Assembly: GCA_900551605.1 (NCBI GenBank)
Contig: URWS01000122.1
Coordinates: forward strand, 1-5,319
Source of the DNA: an uncultured Collinsella sp.
Lineage (GTDB): Bacteria > Actinomycetota > Coriobacteriia > Coriobacteriales > Coriobacteriaceae
DNA: 5,319 nucleotides
Reading direction: 5' to 3'
The notes beneath the pieces are model-generated. The model made no database searches and was not told where the DNA came from. It saw only the letters and a list, made by a program, of their open reading frames with translations. Shown piece by piece: positions 1 to 5,319 of the stretch (positions are counted from its first letter, which is position 1; each line of letters opens with the position of its first letter). A program made the translations under genes and the position numbers.

Positions 1-1430
1 CCGATATGCTTGCCGACGAGCCCCATGCCGGCGGGACCGTCGCCATCGGCGCCCTCGGCCTGCAGCGACAAGCCGCGGCCGTGACGCTCGATCAGCATAA
101 TGCGGCGCAAGCCCTCGGCGTTCTCGGGACGAGCCATGCCCGTGATGGCCTTGCCCGGCACCACGTCGATCACGGCCTCGCCCGGCTTAAAGGCATAGTC
201 GAACACGTCGAGCGATAGCTTCGGCAGCTTAACGGAAGTACGCAGCTCATCGGCAAGGGCCGCAACCTCAGCCATCTCGGGCGCAATCTCGCCCACAAAA
301 GTGCCGTCCTGTGCCACGAGCGCGCCGGCGGCATACACGCGATGCGGAGCCATGGCAAACGTCAGGTCGTTGAGTACCAGCAGGTCGGCACGCTTGCCCG
401 GGGCGATGGCGCCACGCAGCTCGTGCGGGTCGCGGCAACCGTGGTCCAGGCCAAACGCCTCGGCCGTGGACAGGGACGCCATAGAGATGGCAACCACGGG
501 GTCAATACCGGCCTCGATAGCCACGCGGCAGGCATTGTCGATCATGCCGGTCGAAAGCGCATCGGAGGGAGCGCGGTCATCGGTCGCGAAGCAGCAGCGG
601 CGGGCACGGGCGGGGTTTTCCAGCAGCATCGGCGACAGGTTGGCCAGGTCGTGGCTACACGTACCCTCGCGCAACATCACATACATGCCGCGGGACAGTT
701 TGTCGAGTGCCTCCTCGGGAATCGTCGACTCGTGGTCGGCGATAATGTCCGCCGCGGCATAGGCGTTGAGGTCCTTGCCGGCAACAAGTGGCGCATGGCC
801 GTCGACCTGCTTGGACGGCGTTTGGTTGGCAGCATCGATGCGAGCGCAGGTCTCGGGATCGGCCATAAAGACGCCCGGCAGGTTCATCATTTCGCCCAGA
901 CCAAAGACATCGCCCGGATGCTCGGCAAAAAACGCCTGCATATCGGCGGCGGTAATCACAGCACCCGCTTGCTCATCGGGCAGCGCGGGCACGCACGAGG
1001 GCATCATGTACTTGATGGAAATGGGCGCGCGACGGCCGTCCTCGATCATAAAGCGCAGGCCGTCCAGGCCGGAAACATTGGCGATCTCGTGGCTGTCGGC
1101 AATGGCAGTAGTGGTGCCGCGCGTCGCCGCCATGCGAGCATACTCGGCGGGACGGATGTTCGAGGACTCGATATGCAGATGTCCGTCGATAAAGCCGGGA
1201 GCGATATAGCGACCCTGGCAGTCAATGACCTCGGTCGCCTCGTAGGTGCCGGAGGCATCGTCGCGGCCGTCGTAGAGCACGCCGACGATTACGCCATCCT
1301 TGACGGCAACGCTACCAGGCGCCACGCGCTGGCCATATACGTCGACAATCTGCGCATTGGTGAACAGCGTGTCGACGGGCACACGACCCTCGGCTGCATC
1401 GATCACAGACCTCATGACCTCAACGGACAT
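1..1430 (-). CDS. ade: Adenine deaminase, 3' end cut off by the window edge
   Basis: The enzyme hydrolyses adenine to hypoxanthine and ammonia in cytoplasmic purine salvage; it is a metal-dependent amidohydrolase. 476 complete codons are visible. The amidohydrolase motifs occur in order: GHLHIESS with metal-ligand candidates H84 and H86, DSHE with H114, GLGEMMN with E180, DGHAP with H212, ADHEST with H233, and TDD with D284. A PGKRADLL motif near residues 344-351 closes the barrel domain. Family members are usually near 580-600 residues, so roughly 100-120 C-terminal residues, including the usual AHDSHN segment, are missing on the left. The start at 1430 is chosen because AAGGAGT lies 4 nt upstream; a second in-frame ATG five codons later has no such site. 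Three positions differ from the family pattern I remember: DPHE is DSHE, TDDRHP is TDDRAP, and GHID is GMID. The segment around residues 450-470 also looks like a short Gly/Asp/Ala-rich insertion. The family call is firm; substrate is inferred from family. Confidence 0.93.
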   Translation of the reverse strand, partial: MSVEVMRSVIDAAEGRVPVDTLFTNAQIVDVYGQRVAPGSVAVKDGVIVGVLYDGRDDASGTYEATEVIDCQGRYIAPGFIDGHLHIESSNIRPAEYARMAATRGTTTAIADSHEIANVSGLDGLRFMIEDGRRAPISIKYMMPSCVPALPDEQAGAVITAADMQAFFAEHPGDVFGLGEMMNLPGVFMADPETCARIDAANQTPSKQVDGHAPLVAGKDLNAYAAADIIADHESTIPEEALDKLSRGMYVMLREGTCSHDLANLSPMLLENPARARRCCFATDDRAPSDALSTGMIDNACRVAIEAGIDPVVAISMASLSTAEAFGLDHGCRDPHELRGAIAPGKRADLLVLNDLTFAMAPHRVYAAGALVAQDGTFVGEIAPEMAEVAALADELRTSVKLPKLSLDVFDYAFKPGEAVIDVVPGKAITGMARPENAEGLRRIMLIERHGRGLSLQAEGADGDGPAGMGLVGKHI

Positions 1431-1434
1431 ACAT

Positions 1435-1441
1435 ACTCCTT
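1435..1441 (-). promoter_or_regulatory. Ribosome binding site of ade
   Basis: On the minus strand AAGGAGT is followed by four bases and then ATG at 1430. An ATG directly after the site, in another frame, meets a stop after four codons. This site therefore fixes the start used for the adenine deaminase. Confidence 0.75.
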
Positions 1442-1497
1442 CAACTGTAGAAATAACTGCGGAGCGGACGAGCCTTCACCGCAGCAAACCAATAGCA

Positions 1498-1527
1498 ATT
1501 GTATGCCCAAAAGGAGGCCGCCGACAA
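1498..1527 (-). promoter_or_regulatory. Candidate sigma70-type promoter of ade
   Basis: On the minus strand TTGTCG (1522-1527, four of six matches to TTGACA) is separated by 18 nt from TACAAT (1498-1503, five of six matches to TATAAT). Transcription would start near 1491, giving a leader of about 60 nt before the ade start codon. The leader can form only a weak 6-bp stem (1457-1462 with 1479-1484), and I see no purine-riboswitch pattern in it. The call rests on consensus matching alone. Confidence 0.4.
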
Positions 1528-1580
1528 CACCCCTTCCGCTTAACGGCACCGCCAAATGATCCCTTGGGGACGGAGAAAAA

Positions 1581-1647
1581 AGTTGCGGTGGAATAGTTCC
1601 TGCCTGGGCGCCCGTATGGCATTTTTAGGAACTATTTCACCGCAACT
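1581..1647. repeat. 67-nt inverted-repeat element with 21-bp arms
   Basis: The left arm (1581-1601, beginning AGTTGCGGTG) and right arm (1627-1647, ending CACCGCAACT) are reverse complements at 20 of 21 positions. The single difference is G1591 opposite T1637, which gives a G-U pair in plus-strand RNA but an A-C mismatch in minus-strand RNA. The 25-nt loop (1602-1626) contains the palindrome GGGCGCCC (1606-1613), and GCC 1602-1604 can pair with GGC 1618-1620. On the minus strand the outer arm runs into six T residues, so the element could act as a second terminator behind tyrS. No target-site duplication is visible. The arms are longer than an ordinary terminator needs, so a dispersed REP- or MITE-like repeat is the main alternative. 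The hairpin is seen directly; its role is inference. Confidence 0.7.
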
Positions 1648-1648
1648 C

Positions 1649-1686
1649 AAAAGGCCGCAGTCGGGAATCCCGGCTGCGGCCTTTTT
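1649..1686 (-). terminator. Rho-independent terminator of tyrS, probably bidirectional
   Basis: AAAAGGCCGCAG (1649-1660) pairs perfectly with CTGCGGCCTTTT (1674-1685). The stem continues inward through CGGG (1662-1665) and CCCG (1669-1672) around an AAT loop. It starts 26 nt downstream of the tyrS stop codon and is followed on the minus strand by a short T run. The plus strand also has a five-T tail, so it could stop transcription in both directions, although no plus-strand gene reads into it. Confidence 0.88.
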
Positions 1687-1711
1687 GGCACTTGTGAGGT
1701 CAACTTGCTCG

Positions 1712-2923
1712 TTAGACCAATTTAAAGCCCTTGCGCTTGCCTACGGAAAGGGTGTCGCCCAGCTTGAGGGCGCTGGGATCGATGTTGTAGCTCTTGGGAG
1801 CCACGGCCTTGCCGTTGATCTTGACGCCGCCGCCGTCGATATCGCGACGGGCCTGGCCGGCGCTGGCAGAAAGACCCAGGTCCTTGAGCAGGCCGGCGAG
1901 GTAAATCTGGCCCTCGTCGTTGACGGTCAGCTCAACGTGCTTCTCGGGGAAGTCGGCAAGCTGGCCCTCCTTGAACACGCGGTCGAACTCGGCCTGAGCC
2001 TCGTCGCCGGCGCCAGCGCCGTGGTAGGTGTCGCACAGGTCGCGGCCCAGTGCGCGCTTGAGCTCATAGGGATCGGCGGAACCATCGGCCAGAGCAGCGT
2101 CGATCTTGTCGACCTCGGCCGGGGTGAGCGAGCTGGCCAGACGATAGTACTTGCCGATCATCTCGTCGGGAATGGACATGGTCTTGCCGAACATATCCTT
2201 GGGAGCATCGGTCAGGCCGATGTAGTTGCCGTAGGACTTGGACATCTTGCGCACGCCATCGGTGCCCTCGAGCAGCGGCATGGTAAGCGCGATCTGCGGC
2301 TCCATACCCATCTTCTCCATGAGCTCGCGACCAGCGAGCAGGTTGAAGAGCTGGTCGGTGCCGCCCATCTCCACGTCGGCCTTGATCTGCACAGAGTCGA
2401 AAGCCTGCATCACGGGATACAGGAACTCATGCAGGGCGATCGGCGTCTGAGACTGGTAGCGCTTGGTAAAGTCGTCGCGCTCGAGGATGCGGGCGACGGT
2501 GAACTTGGAGCACACCTGCAGCAGACCGGACAGATCCATCGAAAGGATCCAGTCACCGTTGTGCACGATGGTGGTCTTCTCGGGATCCAGGATCTTCATG
2601 GCCTGGCTCACGTAGGTCTCGGCATTGGCCTCGATCTGCTCCTGCGAAAGCTGCGGACGGGTGGAATTCTTGCCCGAAGGGTCGCCAATCAACGCGGTAC
2701 CGTTGCCGATGATGAGGGTGACGTTGTGGCCCAGGTCCTGGAACTGACGCATCTTGCGCAGCGGCACGGCGTGGCCCAGGTGCAGGTCGGGGCTGGTGGG
2801 GTCGACGCCGAGCTTGATGTTGAGGGGCTCGCCCTTCTCAAGCTTCTTGCGAAGGTCGGCCTCGGGAACGATCTGCGCGGCGCCCGAGGTGATGATACGC
2901 ATTTGCTCGTCAACAGACAGCAT
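1712..2923 (-). CDS. tyrS: Tyrosyl-tRNA synthetase
   Basis: This class I aminoacyl-tRNA synthetase charges tRNA-Tyr with tyrosine using ATP in the cytoplasm. The 403-residue protein is complete and of normal length. The Rossmann-type catalytic domain carries the HIGH signature as HLGH (residues 48-51), the stretch LYPVMQAFD (168-176) that supplies tyrosine-pocket residues, GGTDQ (187-191) and an intact KMSKS (226-230). A C-terminal S4-like RNA-binding domain follows (about 340-400, with GLLKDLGL and INGKAV). The IKLGVDPTSPDLHLGH region resembles the second TyrRS subtype (TyrZ/TyrS2-like), from memory. The ATG at 2923 is preceded by AAAAGGAGG with seven bases between, a very strong site. Transcription ends at the hairpin 26 nt downstream of the stop. 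The gene lies 96 nt after the U32 gene in the same direction. That gap is too short for a T-box leader, so any control must be simpler or come from upstream of the U32 gene. Confidence 0.97.
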   Translation of the reverse strand: MLSVDEQMRIITSGAAQIVPEADLRKKLEKGEPLNIKLGVDPTSPDLHLGHAVPLRKMRQFQDLGHNVTLIIGNGTALIGDPSGKNSTRPQLSQEQIEANAETYVSQAMKILDPEKTTIVHNGDWILSMDLSGLLQVCSKFTVARILERDDFTKRYQSQTPIALHEFLYPVMQAFDSVQIKADVEMGGTDQLFNLLAGRELMEKMGMEPQIALTMPLLEGTDGVRKMSKSYGNYIGLTDAPKDMFGKTMSIPDEMIGKYYRLASSLTPAEVDKIDAALADGSADPYELKRALGRDLCDTYHGAGAGDEAQAEFDRVFKEGQLADFPEKHVELTVNDEGQIYLAGLLKDLGLSASAGQARRDIDGGGVKINGKAVAPKSYNIDPSALKLGDTLSVGKRKGFKLV

Positions 2924-2944
2924 TGGGTATCCTCCTTTTGCTAT

Positions 2945-2971
2945 AGCACCCTCGCCGAAAACGGCGGTGCT
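2945..2971 (-). promoter_or_regulatory. Imperfect hairpin in front of tyrS
   Basis: In the U32-tyrS gap, plus-strand AGCAC (2945-2949) pairs with GTGCT (2967-2971) and CGCCG (2953-2957) pairs with CGGCG (2962-2966), with an AAAA loop and a three-base bulge (2950-2952). In minus-strand RNA it ends five bases before the tyrS ribosome binding site. It lacks a T run, so it is not a normal terminator. It might modulate tyrS translation or processing of a joint transcript, or be incidental. Confidence 0.4.
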
Positions 2972-3019
2972 GGAAGTCCATAAACTCTCTTATGATAACA
3001 AACTGACGCGACGCAGCAC

Positions 3020-4978
3020 CTACGACAGGAAAATCCTCGTCCTGCCGCATGCGTCAATGGCAACTGGCAGACGTGTACCGTCACGCTCGACCAGATAGCG
3101 TACCTGCCGACGACGCAAGCAGTCGCGGCAACGAACCTGTCCCGTCGCATCGGTGGCGCAGACGCCCTCGGCGGTCAGCAGGCAGTGCTCGCACACCATA
3201 AGCTCGGGACGGTCGGCGTCGACCGGACCCAAGACGCCGGGTTCAGCGGCCAGTTCGGCAATACGCTCCGCATCATTGCCGAGCAACTCCGCCGGCAAGC
3301 ACACCCGCCCCGCACCGAGTCCGCGCAGCCAGGTAAGCGTGGCCCGATTCGCGCAGAACACCGGCGCCGCCACGTCAAACGTCACGCCCAGCTCGCGAGC
3401 GATCACCACCTGTCCCAGGTTGCGGCAGACGACGCGCCCGGCACGCTGTATCAGTGAGCGGGTCCAGTCAGCGTCACCCGTGCGGCACACCTCGTCAAGC
3501 ACCACAACGGCGTCGGACAAATCAAGTTCTCCGCGCGGGTCGGCATCCATCAGCTGCCAAGCAAAAACCATGCGAGTGGGAACCGCGCACTCCACCAACT
3601 CCGTGGACGCACCGCCATCCATCGCAACGCCCTCAAAGGGCAGCACCTCAACGGCACGCGCAACGGGCGCAATCGCATCCGCCTCGGCCCGCATGCGCTC
3701 CAACACTGCCGCCGTCTGATCCAACACGCCGGCGCTGCGAATCAGGTACACCTCGCAGCCCACGCCCACTTTACGCTTACAATGCACGACGACGCGCTTC
3801 CCCGCTGCGGCATCCACCGGGCAGGGCACCTGCGGCCAGCGCTTGGGCACATCGGGACGCGCGTCGACACCCGGATAGAACCGAATCTCGAGCGTGTCAC
3901 CCGCCGCCACGGCGGCGTCGAGCTCAACGGTCACCTCTTCGTGGCCCACAGCGACCAAACGCCCCACGCGCACGCCCTGGTTAATTGCGCGCTCAAAGCT
4001 CATCAGCTCGGCACCCGAACGCCCTCGCAGGTACGCATCGGTAAACCCACGGTTAAACGACCTTCCCAGCTCGCGCTCAAGCTCTTCCACGGCACCGGGA
4101 TCCCACGCGCCGTCGCACAGCATATCGAGTGCCCGGCGCCACACCCGCACCACGTTGAATACGTAATCGGGGTTCTTCATGCGCCCCTCGATCTTGAGCG
4201 ACGCCACGCCGGCATCTACAAGCTCGGGCAGATGCGCAATACCCAGATAGTCGCGCGGGCACAACAGGCGATCCCCTTCGACGGCGACAACGCTCTGCCC
4301 CGCCTCGTCCACCAGGTCGTACGCCAGACGGCACGGCTGCGTGCAGTCGCCGCGCATCGCCGAGCGCCCACGCCGCAGGGCCGAGAACTCGCACGCCCCC
4401 GAATAGCCGATGCAAATCGCACCGTGGCAGAATACCTCGATGGGCACGCCCGTGGCACATAGCGCCGCAATCTCGTCGACCGTCAGCTCGCGTGCCGTCG
4501 TCACGCGCTCGACTCCCAGCTCATCGGCGGCAAGCCGCACGGCGCCTTCGCTATGAGCGCCCGCCTGCGTAGACAGGTGAATCTCGACCCCGGGAATCGC
4601 CGCGCGCAGCACGCAGGCCAACCCGGCATCGGCCACAATCAGAGCATCGGCGCCCAGCTCCAGTGCATGAGCTCCCAACACCACCGCGTCGGATAACTCA
4701 TCGTCAAACACGAACACGTTGAGCGTCACGTACACGCGCGCGCCATGGGCATGCGCCACGGCACAACCGCGCACAAACTCGTCATCCGTAAAGCCATGGG
4801 CGCTCACACGGGCGTTAAAGCCGCCCAACCCCGCATAGATGGCATCGGCGCCCGCGGCGATGGCCGCAAGCATCTGGTCGAGCCCGCCCGCCGGCGCCAG
4901 CAGCTCGGGCAGCGCCGCACCGGCAGCATCCAATCCAGTCTTGTGTTGTCCGCTCGGCCCCATCGTCCGAATCGCCAT
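3020..4978 (-). CDS. U32-family protein, likely RNA (rRNA/tRNA) hydroxylation factor
   Basis: Family U32 was named as collagenase-like peptidases, but characterised members such as RlhA and TrhP take part in hydroxylating 23S rRNA or tRNA, and UbiU/UbiV hold an iron-sulfur cluster. With the chosen start the protein has 652 residues, close to RlhA as I recall it. The N-terminal barrel shows LPELLAPAGG (23-32) and GADAIYAGL (43-51). The U32 signature CHGAICIGYSGAC carries C189 and C196, followed by C212, C216 and C240; C189, C196, C212 and C240 match the four-cysteine cluster pattern of UbiU-like proteins. SLKIEGRMKNPDYV follows at 260-273. A beta-rich segment (about 340-425), a second half with VFCANRATL (540-548) and a C-terminal cysteine cluster (C596, C599, C607, C617, C620) complete it. 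tyrS follows 96 nt downstream on the same strand, fitting a translation-related role. Family assignment is strong; RlhA-like function is inferred and protease activity seems unlikely. Confidence 0.9.
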   Translation of the reverse strand: MAIRTMGPSGQHKTGLDAAGAALPELLAPAGGLDQMLAAIAAGADAIYAGLGGFNARVSAHGFTDDEFVRGCAVAHAHGARVYVTLNVFVFDDELSDAVVLGAHALELGADALIVADAGLACVLRAAIPGVEIHLSTQAGAHSEGAVRLAADELGVERVTTARELTVDEIAALCATGVPIEVFCHGAICIGYSGACEFSALRRGRSAMRGDCTQPCRLAYDLVDEAGQSVVAVEGDRLLCPRDYLGIAHLPELVDAGVASLKIEGRMKNPDYVFNVVRVWRRALDMLCDGAWDPGAVEELERELGRSFNRGFTDAYLRGRSGAELMSFERAINQGVRVGRLVAVGHEEVTVELDAAVAAGDTLEIRFYPGVDARPDVPKRWPQVPCPVDAAAGKRVVVHCKRKVGVGCEVYLIRSAGVLDQTAAVLERMRAEADAIAPVARAVEVLPFEGVAMDGGASTELVECAVPTRMVFAWQLMDADPRGELDLSDAVVVLDEVCRTGDADWTRSLIQRAGRVVCRNLGQVVIARELGVTFDVAAPVFCANRATLTWLRGLGAGRVCLPAELLGNDAERIAELAAEPGVLGPVDADRPELMVCEHCLLTAEGVCATDATGQVRCRDCLRRRQVRYLVERDGTRLPVAIDACGRTRIFLS

Positions 4979-4984
4979 CGACAA

Positions 4985-4991
4985 ACTCCTT
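4985..4991 (-). promoter_or_regulatory. Ribosome binding site that sets the U32 start
   Basis: AAGGAGT on the minus strand stands six bases before the ATG at 4978. A longer reading from the ATG at 5005 would place this site inside the coding region and has no comparable Shine-Dalgarno sequence of its own. The nine extra residues of that longer form are also not part of the U32 domain. The 4978 start is therefore preferred. Confidence 0.8.
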
Positions 4992-5037
4992 ACCAAGGTA
5001 TGCATTCACTCTGAAAAATGCCGCCTTCCAGCATACA

Positions 5038-5047
5038 CGAGGCCTCG
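5038..5047. repeat. 10-bp perfect palindrome in the divergent region
   Basis: CGAGGCCTCG reads the same on both strands and lies between the two divergent genes, 60 nt upstream of the U32 start. A dimeric regulator could bind such a site, but a palindrome this short can occur by chance in GC-rich DNA. I found no convincing promoter pair for either gene in 4979-5140; a weak TATGCT (minus strand) overlaps its left flank. Confidence 0.3.
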
Positions 5048-5092
5048 CGCACCCCGTTTGGTTTATCGTGTAATAACTTATGTCCATCCTGC

Positions 5093-5116
5093 CCCGACGG
5101 CACATCCGCCGTCGGG
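5093..5116 (+). promoter_or_regulatory. Perfect 9-bp hairpin in the leader of the plus-strand membrane gene
   Basis: CCCGACGGC (5093-5101) pairs with GCCGTCGGG (5108-5116) around the six-base loop ACATCC. It ends 12 nt before the GGAGG of the downstream gene and has no T run on either strand, so it is not a standard terminator. It would be a stable 5' leader hairpin if transcription starts upstream of it. The hairpin is seen directly; a regulatory role is inference. Confidence 0.5.
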
Positions 5117-5128
5117 CACGACATACCT

Positions 5129-5133
5129 GGAGG
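5129..5133 (+). promoter_or_regulatory. Ribosome binding site of the plus-strand membrane gene
   Basis: GGAGG with seven bases to the ATG at 5141. Together with the basic-then-hydrophobic translation that follows, it supports a genuine gene start at this point although only 44 codons are present. Confidence 0.75.
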
Positions 5134-5140
5134 TCAATAT

Positions 5141-5272
5141 ATGGGTCCTCGCCAACGACAGGGACGCAGCCGTTCAAAGACGCATGCCCTGCCCATAATC
5201 CTGCTCTCGTTTTTGGGCTTTTTGCTTATCGCGGGCGTGGCATTTGGCATCGGCATGGTCGGCAACGTCAAC
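5141..5272 (+). CDS. N-terminus of a membrane protein with signal anchor, truncated
   Basis: Only the first 44 codons are genomic; the reading frame then runs into adapter sequence. Residues 1-15 are basic (six Arg or Lys: MGPRQRQGRSRSKTH), and residues 17-41 form one hydrophobic segment rich in Leu, Ile, Phe and Gly. This is the pattern of a cytoplasmic tail plus signal anchor, placing the rest of the protein outside the membrane. There is no lipoprotein cysteine and no clear signal peptidase site. The ending GMVGNVN and the basic tail recall class A penicillin-binding proteins (glycosyltransferase/transpeptidase) of Coriobacteriia. That is only a resemblance, since no catalytic domain is visible. 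It is divergent from the U32 gene with 162 nt between the starts, and its leader holds the hairpin at 5093-5116. Confidence 0.65.
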
Positions 5273-5319
5273 CTGTCTCTTATACACATCTCCGAGCCCA
5301 CGAGACTAAGGCGAATCTC
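5273..5319 (+). other. Illumina Nextera adapter, non-genomic
   Basis: The last 47 bases match the Nextera transposase adapter in full order. CTGTCTCTTATACACATCT (5273-5291) is the 19-bp Tn5 mosaic end. CCGAGCCCACGAGAC (5292-5306) is the Read 2 adapter tail. TAAGGCGA (5307-5314) equals the i7 index known as N701, and ATCTC (5315-5319) is the start of the P7 sequence. The order and exact identity leave no room for a biological transposon end. The bases should be trimmed, and genomic sequence ends at about 5272. Confidence 0.98.

Noticed and set aside
1431..1497. Purine riboswitch in the ade leader
   Set aside because: The leader is only about 60 nt and shows just a weak 6-bp stem, without the three-way junction pattern of purine riboswitches.
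1509..1517. AAAAGGAGG on the plus strand as a ribosome binding site for a small gene
   Set aside because: No ATG, GTG or TTG occurs at a usable distance downstream, so no small coding region can be supported.
342..1559. Open reading frame of 405 codons on the plus strand opposite ade
   Set aside because: It is antisense to a clear adenine deaminase with intact motifs, has no recognisable domain and is explained by GC-rich codon bias.
2939..2948. Palindrome TGCTATAGCA as an extended -10 promoter for tyrS
   Set aside because: Transcription would begin within or next to the ribosome binding site, and no -35 pairs with it; it is likely just part of the hairpin flank.
1556..2983. Open reading frame of 475 codons on the plus strand opposite tyrS
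   Set aside because: It covers the whole tyrS gene in antisense, reads through the terminator hairpin and has no plausible ribosome binding site or family resemblance.
2924..3019. T-box leader for tyrS
   Set aside because: The gap is only 96 nt, shorter than a T-box with its specifier stem and antiterminator, and no T-box sequence or terminator is visible.
4979..5005. Nine-residue N-terminal extension of the U32 protein from the ATG at 5005
   Set aside because: The AAGGAGT site lies inside this extension at the right distance from the ATG at 4978, while the upstream ATG has no good site.
5273..5291. 19-bp Tn5 mosaic end suggesting an IS50/Tn5 transposon at the right edge
   Set aside because: The bases that follow are the Nextera Read 2 adapter, an i7 index and P7, which exist only in sequencing libraries; natural IS50 ends differ from the engineered mosaic end.

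Overview
This is a GC-rich window (about 60% by eye) with short intergenic regions and GGAGG-type ribosome binding sites. The proteins look like those of an anaerobic, gut-type actinobacterium of the class Coriobacteriia; Collinsella is my best guess. That placement is inference from protein style and base composition, because no rRNA or other marker gene is present.

Layout: (1) positions 1-1430, minus strand, an adenine deaminase gene (ade) whose 3' end lies beyond the left edge. (2) 1431-1711, intergenic, with a candidate ade promoter, a 67-nt inverted-repeat element (1581-1647) and a strong hairpin terminator (1649-1686) just downstream of tyrS. (3) 1712-2923, minus strand, complete tyrosyl-tRNA synthetase (tyrS). 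(4) 2924-3019, a 96-nt gap with an imperfect hairpin in front of the tyrS ribosome binding site. (5) 3020-4978, minus strand, a complete U32-family protein of the cysteine-bearing tRNA/rRNA hydroxylation type. (6) 4979-5140, a divergent intergenic region with a 10-bp palindrome and a perfect 9-bp hairpin. (7) 5141-5272, plus strand, the first 44 codons of a single-pass (signal-anchor) membrane protein. (8) 5273-5319, not genomic DNA: Illumina Nextera adapter consisting of the Tn5 mosaic end, the Read 2 adapter tail, an 8-base index and the first five bases of the P7 sequence.

The U32 gene and tyrS run in the same direction and may be cotranscribed, ending at the 1649-1686 terminator. Both would act in translation, one by RNA modification and the other by charging tRNA-Tyr. 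ade appears to be a separate purine-salvage unit with its own promoter.

I found no convincing new biological system. The most consequential observation is the uncleaved adapter at the right end, which shows that the assembled sequence ends in library-construction sequence and that anything translated past 5272 is artefact. The most interesting genuine sequence feature is the 21-bp-stem inverted repeat between ade and tyrS.
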